Below, one piece after another: positions 25,892-34,721 of a stretch of 64,000 nt of DNA (the first letter of the stretch is position 1; the number at the start of each line of letters is the position of its first letter). Made by a program: the position numbers and the translations under genes. Under the pieces are notes generated by a model. That model had not been told where the DNA came from. It saw nothing but the letters and a program-made list of their open reading frames with translations, and did not search any database. This DNA comes from Plantactinospora mayteni (GTDB taxonomy: Bacteria; Actinomycetota; Actinomycetes; Mycobacteriales; Micromonosporaceae), in assembly GCF_016862935.1 (NCBI RefSeq), contig NZ_BONX01000057.1, forward strand, positions 1 to 64,000. Reading direction: 5' to 3'.

Positions 25892-26614
25892 TCAGCGGAG
25901 GAAGGCCGCCACCGCCTCGGCGAACGACCGTGGGTGTTCGTAGGCCGTGGCGTGCCGGCCCGGCAGCCACCCGAGCGTCGCCTCGGGGAGCGTCGCGGCG
26001 AACCACTCGGCCGCCAACCGGAACGGCGGCGCGTCGTCCGCCCCGCACGTCACCAGCGTCGGCGCCACGATCGAGCCGACCCGGTCGGTCGTGTCCGCGA
26101 CGGCCAACGCCTCGCAGGTGCGGGCGTAACCCTCGGGGTCACCGGCGAGCACCATCCGGCGTACCCGTGCGACCGTCTCGGCCGCGTCGCGGCGGAACGC
26201 CTCGGAGAACCACAGCGCCTCCATCGGTTCGACGGCCGCCGCGAGGCCGTCCCGGCGTACCGTCTCCGCGCGGTCCCGCCACATCGCGCGCATGGCCTCC
26301 GGGTACACGGCGACGGCGTCGGCCACGACGAGCCGCCGTACCAGGTCGGGCCGGCGGGCGGCGAGCACCTGGGCGACGATGCCACCGAGCGACACCCCGA
26401 CGAGGTGCACCGGCCCGTGCCCGGCGAGCAGTTCCTCGACGGCGTCGGCGAAGTCCTCGACCGTGGCGTCGCGCGCCGGCAGCGGGGCGGACCCGTGCCC
26501 GGGCAGGTCGGGCACGACCGGCTCGCCGAGTACGTCGGGCAGGGCCCGGACCACCGGCTCCCAGAACCGGTGGTCGACGCCGAGCGGGTGCAGGAGCATC
26601 AATGGAGTCGTCAT
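25892..26614 (-). CDS. Alpha/beta hydrolase
   Basis: 240-residue alpha/beta-hydrolase of the 3-oxoadipate enol-lactonase / esterase type. Visible: oxyanion HPLG (8-11), nucleophile elbow GVSLGG, acid region GADDAPPF, and catalytic His in PGRHATAYEHP. It could open a lactone or ester made by the luciferase-like monooxygenase two genes upstream. Its ATG overlaps the stop of the preceding CMD-like gene (ATGA), and it is the last gene of a three-gene operon. Confidence 0.87.
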   Translation of the reverse strand: MTTPLMLLHPLGVDHRFWEPVVRALPDVLGEPVVPDLPGHGSAPLPARDATVEDFADAVEELLAGHGPVHLVGVSLGGIVAQVLAARRPDLVRRLVVADAVAVYPEAMRAMWRDRAETVRRDGLAAAVEPMEALWFSEAFRRDAAETVARVRRMVLAGDPEGYARTCEALAVADTTDRVGSIVAPTLVTCGADDAPPFRLAAEWFAATLPEATLGWLPGRHATAYEHPRSFAEAVAAFLR

Positions 26615-27198
26615 GCGACCTCCCGCGCCGGCAGTCGTGGTGCCCCGTCCGGCGGCGGCGTCCGCGCGGCGTTCATCGTCATCGCCAGCGTCGTGTAGTA
26701 GCCGGCGGTGGCGACGGCCTCGACGACGCGTACCTCGCCGAGTGCCGCCACCGCGGCCGTGTAGACCGGGTCGGAGACCTGGCGGGTGGTGTGCAGCTCG
26801 TCGACCAGGTCGTAGACGAGCCCGACCTCGGGCCGACCGGCCGTCGGCCGCACTCCCCGGGCGACGGCCTCGACGACGGCCGGGGGAAGCCCGGCCCGCA
26901 ACGCCAGCGGGTGGTGGTAGCCGAACTCGAAGTCCTGGTCCCAGGCCCGGGCGACGTAGAGGATCACCAGCTCCACCAGGTCGTCGTCGAGCACGCTGTC
27001 GAAACGCAGGTACTCCCCCACCAACTGGAGCCGGGTCATCAGCTCCGGGCTGCGCAGCAGCGGCACGAACGGCCCGACGAGCCCGCCCCGGGGACCGGCC
27101 GCGATCCGCGCGACGGCCGCGCGCTGCGCGTCGCTGAGCGCGGCGTCGGCCAGCGGTGGCAGCAGATCGGGCGGCAGCGGGGGCAGCCGGTCGGTCAC
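26611..27198 (-). CDS. Carboxymuconolactone decarboxylase (CMD/AhpD)-like protein
   Basis: 195 residues of the AhpD-like all-helical fold (FVPLLRSPELMTRLQLVGEYL, then LVELVILYVARAWDQDFEFGYH). The classical CxxC of AhpD is absent; the EFGYHHPLALRAGLP segment instead resembles CMD-family proteins without redox cysteines. Likely a decarboxylase or isomerase in a ring-degradation route; inference. GTG at 27198 overlaps the stop of the monooxygenase gene, and its own stop overlaps the hydrolase start. Confidence 0.82.
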   Translation of the reverse strand: MTDRLPPLPPDLLPPLADAALSDAQRAAVARIAAGPRGGLVGPFVPLLRSPELMTRLQLVGEYLRFDSVLDDDLVELVILYVARAWDQDFEFGYHHPLALRAGLPPAVVEAVARGVRPTAGRPEVGLVYDLVDELHTTRQVSDPVYTAAVAALGEVRVVEAVATAGYYTTLAMTMNAARTPPPDGAPRLPAREVA

Positions 27199-28298
27199 GC
27201 CTCGGCGCCCAGCGCCGCGTTGACGTCCGGGATGACCTTCTGGGCCATCAGCTCCATCGAGCGGCGCGCCAGCGTCGGGTCCACCCAGTCCAGCCCGGCG
27301 TAGACGAGTTCGCCGAACGCGCCGACCTGCTCGCGGAAGGCCAGGATCTGCTCGGTGACCGACTCCGGCGTGCCCGTGATGACCAGGCTGTCGAGCACGT
27401 AATCGAGGGTGATCTCGTCGTCGGGCTGGTCCCGGCGGGTCTTGAACAGCTCCAGCCGGCCGAGCTTGCGCATCTTCTTGAGCATCTGCGAGTAGTAGAA
27501 GCGGTACGGGCTCGCCTCGTCGTCGCGGCCGTACGCCCGCGCCACGGCGGCGTCCTCGGCGACGAAGACGGTACGCGCGACCCGCCAGTCCGCCGGGTCG
27601 GCCAGCTCGCCGACCGTCTCCTTGCCCTGCACATAGTTGGGCCAGTGCGTGGCGACCCACTGCGGCAGCAGGAAGTTGGCCGAGAGCGGGTGGAAGTCGC
27701 GCCGCCCCATCGCGATGACGCCCTTGGAGAACGGCGCCACCACGGTGCCGACGATCTCGGGACGGGGCTGCTGGAGCGGCTTCGGCAGGAACCCGACCCC
27801 GAGTTCGCGGTCGAGAGTGGTCGCGGTACTGACCGTGAAGCGGTTGTCCGGCAGGTCGATCGCGTACGGCGGGTCCAGCTCCCAGATCTTGAGGATCACG
27901 TCGATCGCCTCGGCGAAGATCTTGTTCCGGTCCTCGTCCAGGATGCCGAGCGCCTCCGCGTCCGAGGCCAGTGCACCCGGGCTGATGCCGAGGATGAACC
28001 GGCCGTCGCTGAGATGGTCGAACATCGCCGAGTTCGCCGCGACGAGTACGGGATGCTGCTGCGACAGGTTCGTGGTGCCGGTCGCCAGCCGGATCTGCCG
28101 GGTGTCGCCGATCAGCGTCGCGAGGAAGAGCAGGCTGTTGGTGATGTTCTCGTGCCGGTCGGTGAGGTGCTCACCGATGAACGCGTCGTGGAAACCGAGC
28201 GAGTCCGCCAGTACGACGGCGGCCCGGTCCTCCTCGAGCGTCTCGGCCCAGGTCCGGCCGAGCGGGTGCAGGGGCATGGCGAAGTAACCCAGTCTCAC
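27195..28298 (-). CDS. LLM-class flavin-dependent monooxygenase
   Basis: 367-residue luciferase-like TIM-barrel oxidoreductase that would use FMNH2 (or F420H2) and oxygen. Typical segments: RLGYFAMPLHPLGR at the N-terminus, GFHDAFIGEHL, IRLATGTTNLSQQHPV, GRFILGISPGALASDAEALG. Closest by eye to limonene/alkane-type monooxygenases. GTG at 28298 is chosen because it begins the barrel (MRLGYF) and follows an AGGAAG-like site; a longer frame lacks sense. First gene of the operon with the CMD-like protein and hydrolase. The FMNH2 source could be the reductase domain encoded at 22112-23260. Confidence 0.9.
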   Translation of the reverse strand: MRLGYFAMPLHPLGRTWAETLEEDRAAVVLADSLGFHDAFIGEHLTDRHENITNSLLFLATLIGDTRQIRLATGTTNLSQQHPVLVAANSAMFDHLSDGRFILGISPGALASDAEALGILDEDRNKIFAEAIDVILKIWELDPPYAIDLPDNRFTVSTATTLDRELGVGFLPKPLQQPRPEIVGTVVAPFSKGVIAMGRRDFHPLSANFLLPQWVATHWPNYVQGKETVGELADPADWRVARTVFVAEDAAVARAYGRDDEASPYRFYYSQMLKKMRKLGRLELFKTRRDQPDDEITLDYVLDSLVITGTPESVTEQILAFREQVGAFGELVYAGLDWVDPTLARRSMELMAQKVIPDVNAALGAEA

Positions 28299-28764
28299 GG
28301 CGTGCTCTCGCTTCCTGTGCCTTCCCGGGGTCGGTCTGGCCCCGCATATCGCGCAGTCTCGTCGGCGATCCGGGTCCGGGCAGTGGCGCGCGCTGTGAAT
28401 CTCTCCGCAGTGGATGACGCGAGCCGTCAGTGCCGCTGCACGGGACGTTTCGGTATATCTACCGCGCCACCGGCGGCCGGAAGCTACGCCGCCGCCAGCA
28501 CGGCGGCGCCGGTGACGAGCGGCCGGAGGTCCGGCGATGCCCTGTCCGGCCAGCGTGCCCCGCCCGGTCGTCCGGACTCGCGGACCGGCCCCCACCGGCC
28601 CGGCGCGGCAGGTTCCGGGCCGGGTTACCGGTGTGTTACAGCCTCCGCCACCAGCTTCGGCGAAAAATCACGGCCTCTGACATCGCGGGTACCCGGCGTC
28701 GCCAATGTAATGAGTGATCAGAGTCACTCCGCCGAAGGGCTCCGTAGAAGAAGGGCAGGACACG
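28299..28764. other. Divergent control region of monooxygenase operon and ABC operon
   Basis: 466 bp without a believable gene. Two inverted repeats stand out: CGGTA/TACCG (28451-28464, four-base spacer) and GAGTGA/TCACTC (28712-28729, six-base spacer). The second lies 35 bp before the binding-protein start, a good place for an operator. A GAAGGGC-type purine run near 28748 may be the ribosome site. Confidence 0.5.
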
Positions 28765-29832
28765 GTGCATCTCACACGACGACTACGGCTGACAGCACTC
28801 GGCACGACCGTGGCGGTGCTGGCGCTGGCCGGCTGCGGCGGTGACGGGGCCGGCACCTCGGGTGACGGCGATACGAAGGTCATCCGCTTCGCGTTCGCCC
28901 CGGACCCGGTGTGGGACCTGATGGACGACGCGGGCGTGATCAAGAAGTGGGAACGGGAGAACAACGTCCGGATCGAGACCAGCACCACCTGGGACGAGTT
29001 CACCTACTTCGCCGGCGGACACGGCGACATCGTGTCGATGTCGACCCAGGAGACCCCGGTGCTGGAGGCCGAGACCGGTATCAAGACGGTCACCTTCGGC
29101 AAGTACAACTACCAGCGGGTGCCGCTGCTGCGCCGGGCCGGTGACTCCTACGAAACCCTCGCCGACATCCCGAAGGGCTCGAAGATCTGCGTCTCCGGCC
29201 CGACGTCCAACACGGCCTTCTGGACCGTACTGGCCAAGGAGATGCACGGGCTCGACTACCGGGTCGGCGGCGGCGACTTCCAGTTGGTCGTCAACGACCA
29301 CTTCGTGAACCCGACCAACCTGCTGCGCGGCGACTGCGCGGCAGCGGCGGTGATCCCCGAGGCCGCCGTGCCCCAGCTCCGGAAGGGCCAACTCGAAATC
29401 ATGTACGGCGGCAAGCTCCCCTTCCAGCTCTACGACGAGTTCGCACCGAAACGCGACGGCAAGCTGCACGTCCTCGGCAACAACTTCACCGCCACCGAGA
29501 AGTGGTTCGACGCCAACCAGGACCTCGCCGTGAAGTTCCTCGAACTCTGGCAGGTCGGCATCGAGATGTGGAAGAAGAGCAAGGCCACGACCGTGACGAA
29601 GTACCCGCAGCACTTCTCGGTCGAGAGCAAGGAGGACATCGAGTTCATGACCGAGTTCGTCAACGGCGCCAACGACTGGTTCGTCGACAGCCCGTTCCTG
29701 GAGAGCCAGGAGTGGATCGACTCCGAGCAGGCGATCTGGGAAATCATGAAGAACTTGAATCCCGGCAACGCCAACTACCTGGCGGCGGACGCCCCGACTC
29801 CCCGGTTCGTGGCCCTCACCCCGCGCGGCTGA
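28765..29832 (+). CDS. NitT/TauT-type ABC importer, substrate-binding lipoprotein
   Basis: 355 residues, exported and lipid-anchored: signal peptide with lipobox LALAGCGG. The mature part has the periplasmic-binding-protein type II fold of the SsuA/TauA/ThiY group (FAPDPVWDLMDD, TTWDEFTYFAGGHGDIV, a C-terminal EFVNGANDWFVDSPFLESQ stretch). It is clearly paralogous to the protein at 56588-57652. First gene of a four-gene importer operon. GTG at 28765 was chosen to give a proper signal peptide. Confidence 0.9.
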   Translation: MHLTRRLRLTALGTTVAVLALAGCGGDGAGTSGDGDTKVIRFAFAPDPVWDLMDDAGVIKKWERENNVRIETSTTWDEFTYFAGGHGDIVSMSTQETPVLEAETGIKTVTFGKYNYQRVPLLRRAGDSYETLADIPKGSKICVSGPTSNTAFWTVLAKEMHGLDYRVGGGDFQLVVNDHFVNPTNLLRGDCAAAAVIPEAAVPQLRKGQLEIMYGGKLPFQLYDEFAPKRDGKLHVLGNNFTATEKWFDANQDLAVKFLELWQVGIEMWKKSKATTVTKYPQHFSVESKEDIEFMTEFVNGANDWFVDSPFLESQEWIDSEQAIWEIMKNLNPGNANYLAADAPTPRFVALTPRG

Positions 29833-29884
29833 CCGGCTAGCGGCCCGCCCCACGTCCACGCCATCCGAGCAGAGGAGATCTCCC

Positions 29885-30727
29885 GTGGCAACCGCAGTTG
29901 CCTCACCCCCGACCTCCGCCCCACCGCGTACCAGCGAGGAGGAGCGAGTCCGGGCCGCCAGACGCCGGGACCGGATCAACGCCGTCGCCTGGCGGCTCGC
30001 CGGCTACGCGTTCTTCCTCGGCCTCTGGGAGTTCGCCTCGGGCCGCCTCATGGACGAGCGGCTGCTGCCCGGGCCGGTCGACGTACTCCGCACCTTCGGC
30101 GAACTCTGGGCCTCCGGCAAGGTACCCGGGGCGTTCGCCGACACGCTGACCCGGATCGGCATCGGTTTCGCCATCGCGTTCGTCGTCGGCGCCGCGATCG
30201 GGATCCTGATGCAGAACCGCCTGCTCAACGGCTTCTTCCGGGACGCCGTCACGATCGGTGTCACCACTCCCGGCCTGATCTGGGCCCTGATCACGGCGAT
30301 CATCTTCGGCAACCGGCCCTGGGGGCCGCTGATCGCCATCGTGCTCACGACGTTCGCACTGATCAGCGTCAACGTCGCCGAGGGCATCAAGGCACTGCCG
30401 AAGGACCTCATCGACATGGCGAAGTCCTTCGGGGTCGGCGTGGTACGCCGCAACCGGCAGATCGTGATCCCGCACCTGGCGCCGTACATCTTCACCGGGG
30501 TCCGGTTCGGCTTCTCCATCGCATGGAAGGTCACCGTGCTGACCGAGGTCTTCTCCTCGTCCAGCGGGATCGGCTTCGAGATGCGTACGGCCAGCCAACT
30601 GTTCCGGCTGCCGGAGTTCCTCACCTGGATCCTCGCGTTCTACGTCTTCGCGCTGCTGCTGGAGAAGGTCGTCCTCGAAGTGATCGAGCGCCGGTTCTTC
30701 GCCTGGAGGGACACGATCAAGTCATGA
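29885..30727 (+). CDS. ABC importer permease 1 (SsuC/TauC type)
   Basis: 280-residue membrane protein with six predicted helices of the BPD_transp_1 type. The cytoplasmic EAA-type loop that docks the ATPase reads DLIDMAKSFGVGVVRRNRQIVIPHLAP. GTG at 29885 follows AGAGGAGATC. The stop overlaps the next permease start (ATGA), suggesting a heterodimer with it. Confidence 0.9.
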   Translation: MATAVASPPTSAPPRTSEEERVRAARRRDRINAVAWRLAGYAFFLGLWEFASGRLMDERLLPGPVDVLRTFGELWASGKVPGAFADTLTRIGIGFAIAFVVGAAIGILMQNRLLNGFFRDAVTIGVTTPGLIWALITAIIFGNRPWGPLIAIVLTTFALISVNVAEGIKALPKDLIDMAKSFGVGVVRRNRQIVIPHLAPYIFTGVRFGFSIAWKVTVLTEVFSSSSGIGFEMRTASQLFRLPEFLTWILAFYVFALLLEKVVLEVIERRFFAWRDTIKS

Positions 30728-31770
30728 GCGCCACCGACACCCGCCGCGACACCGGCCCGGCCGACACCGCCGCGCCCGACACCGTCGACGAGCTGCCTCG
30801 GCGCCGGCGGTCCCACCCCGTGGTCCGGGTCCTCCGCAGCTCGCTGGCCGGTCGCATCGCCTTCCCGATCGTCTGCCTGCTCGTCTGGCTGCTGGCGATC
30901 AGGATCGTCACGTCGATCTGGCCGTTCGCGGTCGACGTACTGCCGACGCCGACCCAGGTGTTCAGCTTCATGTGGGACGAGCTGACCGGCGAGACCCTGG
31001 CGCCGCGCAACGTCTACGAGACGTTCGGCATCTCGCTGCGGCGCCTCGGCATCGGCATGGCCATCGCGATGGCGATCGGCACGGTCATCGGCCTCGGCAT
31101 GGGGCTCTCGAAGCGGGTCAACGCCTTCTTCAACGACTGGGTGGTGGCCATCCTGGCGATGCCCAACCTGGCCTGGGCGCTCTTCTGTAGCCTGGCGTTC
31201 GGCTTCGGCGACGTCGGCCCGATCGTCACCGTGGTACTCACCGGCATCCCGTTCGTGATCATCAACGTCCGGGAGGGGGTCCGCAACGCGCCGACCGACC
31301 TGTACGACATGGCCCGGGCGTTCGGGGTCAGCCGTGCCGACACCATCCGGCACGTGCTGCTCCCCTCCCTGATGCCGTTCATGTTCGCCGCCGCCCGCTA
31401 CGCGTTCGCGCTGGGCTGGAAGGGCCTGGTCGTCGCCGAGGTGTTCGGCGGCGAGGACGGTGCCGGATGGACGATCAAGTTCTGGTACGACGCCCACCGG
31501 GCCTACGGCGTCATCGGCTACGCGCTGCTGTTCGTCGTCTTCGCCCTGCTGTTCGAGAAGTTCCTGTTCGACCGCCTCTCCGGCTACTTCTTCCGGTGGC
31601 GGCCCGAGGTGAACGCCGCCGACGTGGTGGAGCAGCGGTTCGACGCGCCGGGCGTCGCCACCGCCACCGCCACCGCCGACAGCGGCAACGGCACGCACGC
31701 GACGACCACCGGCCCGAAGCCAGAGCGCGGCGCGGGCGGCGACGAGACGAGGAGAAGCCACGATGGCTGA
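30724..31770 (+). CDS. ABC importer permease 2 (SsuC/TauC type)
   Basis: 348 residues. Six-helix BPD_transp_1 core with the docking loop DLYDMARAFGVSRADTIRHVLLP. It has an N-terminal cytoplasmic tail of about 45 residues and a C-terminal tail of about 45 residues rich in Ala/Thr/Gly (GVATATATADSGNGTHATTT), longer than usual. ATG at 30724 overlaps the preceding stop, and its end overlaps the ATPase gene by eight bases. Confidence 0.9.
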   Translation: MSATDTRRDTGPADTAAPDTVDELPRRRRSHPVVRVLRSSLAGRIAFPIVCLLVWLLAIRIVTSIWPFAVDVLPTPTQVFSFMWDELTGETLAPRNVYETFGISLRRLGIGMAIAMAIGTVIGLGMGLSKRVNAFFNDWVVAILAMPNLAWALFCSLAFGFGDVGPIVTVVLTGIPFVIINVREGVRNAPTDLYDMARAFGVSRADTIRHVLLPSLMPFMFAAARYAFALGWKGLVVAEVFGGEDGAGWTIKFWYDAHRAYGVIGYALLFVVFALLFEKFLFDRLSGYFFRWRPEVNAADVVEQRFDAPGVATATATADSGNGTHATTTGPKPERGAGGDETRRSHDG

Positions 31771-32506
31771 GATCACGGTACGCAACCTGCACAAGGAGTT
31801 CGGCGTCGGCGCGGACAAGATCGTCGCCCTCGACGACGTCAACCTCGACATCAGCGGACACGTGTTCGTCTCGATCGTCGGCGCCTCCGGCTGCGGCAAG
31901 TCGACGCTGCTCAACATCCTCTCCGGGATCGAGACGCCGAGCCACGGCCAGGTGCAGATCACCGAGGACGGCAGGCCCGCGGCCAAGGGCTACGTCTTCC
32001 AGGCCGCCCGGCTGCTGCCGTGGCGTACGGTGATGGACAACCTGCTCTTCGTCCAGAAGGACCGCTCGGAGCAGACCCGGGCCCGCTGCCAGCGCTACCT
32101 CGACATGGTGCAGCTCGGCGACAAGGGCCGGAAGTACCCCGGTGAACTCTCCGGCGGCATGCAGCAGCGGGTCGGCATCGCGCGGGCCTTCTCCACCGAG
32201 CCGGACGTGCTCTTCATGGACGAGCCGTTCAGCCACCTCGACGCGATCACGGCGCGGTCGCTGCGGGCCGAGCTACAGAACATGTGGCAGGAGACCAGGA
32301 AGACCGTCATCTTCGTCACCCACGACGTGGGCGAGGCGGTGGAGCTCTCCAACCGGATCCTGGTCTTCGCCAAGGGCGGTCACCTGGCCGACGACATCGA
32401 CATGCCGCTGCCCTTCCCGCGCGACGTGGCGGACCCGGAGGTCGCGGTGGCGAAGGCGAACGTCTTCCGGACCTTCGAGCAGATCGGGGCGCTCGCGGTC
32501 AGCTGA
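31763..32506 (+). CDS. ABC importer ATPase (SsuB/TauB type)
   Basis: 247-residue nucleotide-binding subunit: Walker A GASGCGKST (about 36-44), Q-loop VFQAARLLPW, signature LSGGMQQR, Walker [13 protein letters not shown], switch His in VTHDVGEA. It powers the importer formed by the three upstream genes. AGGAGAAG (31751-31757) is its ribosome site, inside the end of the permease gene. A strong terminator follows. Confidence 0.95.
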   Translation: MAEITVRNLHKEFGVGADKIVALDDVNLDISGHVFVSIVGASGCGKSTLLNILSGIETPSHGQVQITEDGRPAAKGYVFQAARLLPWRTVMDNLLFVQKDRSEQTRARCQRYLDMVQLGDKGRKYPGELSGGMQQRVGIARAFSTEPDVLFMDEPFSHLDAITARSLRAELQNMWQETRKTVIFVTHDVGEAVELSNRILVFAKGGHLADDIDMPLPFPRDVADPEVAVAKANVFRTFEQIGALAVS

Positions 32507-32565
32507 CCCGACGACCTTGGCCGCGCCGACCCGCTCCTGGAGCGACGCGGACGCGACGAGGACGC

Positions 32566-32601
32566 GACGAGCGGGGGCGATCCGGACCGCCCCCGCTCGT
32601 C
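32566..32601. terminator. Terminator between ABC operon and FAH gene
   Basis: 14-bp perfect arms (32566-32579 and 32588-32601), eight-base loop, 60 bp after the ATPase stop and before the convergent fumarylacetoacetase-family gene. It probably works in both directions. Confidence 0.8.
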
Positions 32602-32667
32602 CTCCCCGGTCGGCCAACCGGGGGCAACAGCACGGTGCCGACCGGGACCACTTCCGGGATCAGCCGG

Positions 32668-33537
32668 TCACACCAGCGGGTTCGTGAGGGTGCCGAGGCC
32701 GTCGACGCTCACCTCGACGACGTCGCCGGCCCGCAGGTAGCGCGGCGGGGTGAACCCGATGCCCACCCCCGCCGGCGTACCGGTGGCGATCACGTCGCCC
32801 GGTTCGAGGAGTACCGACACCGAGATCGTGGCGATCAGGGTCGGGATGTCGAAGATCAGGTCTGCCACCGGGGCGGCCTGGCGCTGCTCGCCGTTGACGG
32901 TGGTACGCACCCACAGCTTGGTCACGTCGACGATCTCGTCCCGGGTGACCAGGGCCGGGCCCATCGGGCAGTACGTCGCCGCGCTCTTGCCGAGGAAGAA
33001 CTGCACGTGCTGCCGCTGTAGCCTGCGTACCGTCATGTCGTTGACGATCGTGTAGCCGAAGACGTGCGCGTACGCGTCCTCCGCGGCGATACCTCGACCG
33101 CCCTGGCCGATCACGACGGCGAGTTCGCCCTCGTAGTCGCTGGTGCCGGTCGAGTCCGCCGATACGTGGACCGGGTCGCCGGAGGCGACGACCGACGACA
33201 GCGCCTTGGTGAACACCACCGGGTGGTCGGGTACCGCCTGCTGCTGCGATGCGTCGAAGCCGCTGCCGGCGAACTCGGCGGCGTGCTCCAGGTAGTTCTT
33301 GCCGATGCACATGATGTTGTTGCGGGGGCGGATCGGCGGCAGCAGGCGTACCTCGGTCAGTGGGACGCCGGCGCCGGACCCGAGCTGCGCCGCGGCCCGG
33401 TCCAGCGCGGCGTCGCCCGCGGCGACCAGGTCGACCATCGACGTGGGCAGCCCGGCGTCGAACGGCACCACCTCGTCTTCGCCACGCAGGGCACCGATCC
33501 TGGTCCGACCGCCGTACTCGAAGGTGACCAGCCTCAT
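32668..33537 (-). CDS. Fumarylacetoacetate hydrolase (FAH)-family enzyme
   Basis: 289 residues: a small N-terminal domain, then the FAH catalytic fold from IMCIGKNYLEHAAE. Metal ligands are visible in DYEGELAVVIG (two Glu) and the following Asp in YTIVNDMTVR; the substrate-gating segment is FFLGKSAATYCPMGPALV, and the end has ATGTPAGVGIGF. Family members cleave C-C bonds of acylpyruvates or hydrate/decarboxylate ring-cleavage oxoacids. Its start overlaps the stop of the Ldh gene (ATGA), so both belong to one operon. Confidence 0.9.
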   Translation of the reverse strand: MRLVTFEYGGRTRIGALRGEDEVVPFDAGLPTSMVDLVAAGDAALDRAAAQLGSGAGVPLTEVRLLPPIRPRNNIMCIGKNYLEHAAEFAGSGFDASQQQAVPDHPVVFTKALSSVVASGDPVHVSADSTGTSDYEGELAVVIGQGGRGIAAEDAYAHVFGYTIVNDMTVRRLQRQHVQFFLGKSAATYCPMGPALVTRDEIVDVTKLWVRTTVNGEQRQAAPVADLIFDIPTLIATISVSVLLEPGDVIATGTPAGVGIGFTPPRYLRAGDVVEVSVDGLGTLTNPLV

Positions 33538-34619
33538 CGAACTCCTCCTTCTCCCGCCGGGGCGGGGACGTCGTCGTACCCGGGCAGCGGCGGGACGCCG
33601 AGCCGGCGCCCGCGCTCGACCAGCCCGGCCAGTACGGTCGGCTCCGGGTCGTAGCCGTGCGCGCGATGGTGCTGCCACGCCCGTGCGGCCCGGTCGCCCG
33701 GAAGCCGGACCGCGTCGCCGCGCAGCGGGTCGGCCGCGCGCAGCTCGTCGAGGTGCCCGGTCAGGTCCGCGAGCACCTCCGCCAGCGGCCGGAAGAGGTC
33801 GACCCGGAACGCCACCAGAAGTTGCCCGGTGTTGGTCGGCGTCACCGTGTCCACCCGGTGGTCGACCACGGCGCGGCCGAAGGCGGCGCCGTTGAGGACC
33901 CCGGCGAGCAGGCCGATCGCCATGGTCAGCCCGGAGCCCTTGTGGCCGCCGATCGGCACCAGCAGGCCCTCGTCGGCACGGTGCGGATCGGTGATCGGCG
34001 CGCCCTCGGCGTCGACCAGCCAGCCGACCGGTAACGGTTCGCCGGCCAGCCGGGCGACCTTGATGGCGCCGTGCGAGGCGGCCGTGGTGGCGATGTCGAG
34101 CAGGTACGGGTGGCCGCCCGCCGCCGGGATCGCGACCGCGACCGGATTGGTGCCGAGCAGGGGTTCCCGGCCACCCCACGGCGGCATGCCGTTGGCGTTC
34201 GCGACCGCGAAGTAGAGCCCGACCAGACCCCGTTCGGCCAGCATCAGCGGATAGAGCCCGGCCGCGCCGGCGTGGTTGGAGCGTACGGTGCCGACCACGG
34301 CCACCCCTGCGGCGAGCGCCTTCTCGGCGGCGATCTCGGCGGCCCGGGTCACCGCCACCTGCCCGAGCCCGTTGTCGGCGTCGACCTGGGCGGCGACCGG
34401 CGTCTCCGACCGCACCCGGAGGTCGGGCCGGACGTTGATGCCACCGGCCGCGATCCGGTCCAGGTACGGCACGACCCGGATCAGCCCGTGCCCGGCGCGG
34501 CCCCGGAAGTCCGCCTCCACCAGCCGGCGGGCCGTCGTCTCCGCGTGCTCGGCCGGCACGTCGTACGCCGTGAAGAGGGAAGCGGTGAAGCCCACGAGTG
34601 CGTCGAAGGAGAACGGCAT
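33534..34619 (-). CDS. Ldh-type-2 malate/L-lactate dehydrogenase family protein
   Basis: 361-residue NAD(P)-dependent 2-hydroxyacid oxidoreductase of the YlbC/ComC/DpkA fold (not the classical Rossmann type). Typical stretches: RLVEADFRGRAGHGLIRV (with the catalytic His), VRSNHAGAAGLYPLMLAE, GGREPLLGTNPVAVAIP and IGGHKGSGLTMAIGLLAG. Substrates in the family include malate, lactate, ureidoglycolate and cyclic imino acids. Operon with the FAH gene; divergent from the amidohydrolase at 34722 with only 102 bp between. Confidence 0.9.
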   Translation of the reverse strand: MPFSFDALVGFTASLFTAYDVPAEHAETTARRLVEADFRGRAGHGLIRVVPYLDRIAAGGINVRPDLRVRSETPVAAQVDADNGLGQVAVTRAAEIAAEKALAAGVAVVGTVRSNHAGAAGLYPLMLAERGLVGLYFAVANANGMPPWGGREPLLGTNPVAVAIPAAGGHPYLLDIATTAASHGAIKVARLAGEPLPVGWLVDAEGAPITDPHRADEGLLVPIGGHKGSGLTMAIGLLAGVLNGAAFGRAVVDHRVDTVTPTNTGQLLVAFRVDLFRPLAEVLADLTGHLDELRAADPLRGDAVRLPGDRAARAWQHHRAHGYDPEPTVLAGLVERGRRLGVPPLPGYDDVPAPAGEGGVR

Positions 34620-34721
34620 GCCAGGTCAGCCCCTGTCAATCGTGGAAACCATCAGGTTTGCCGCCCGCCCACCCGCACGCGCGCATGTCACGGTCGTCGG
34701 GCCGTGGCTAGGGTCGGCGCC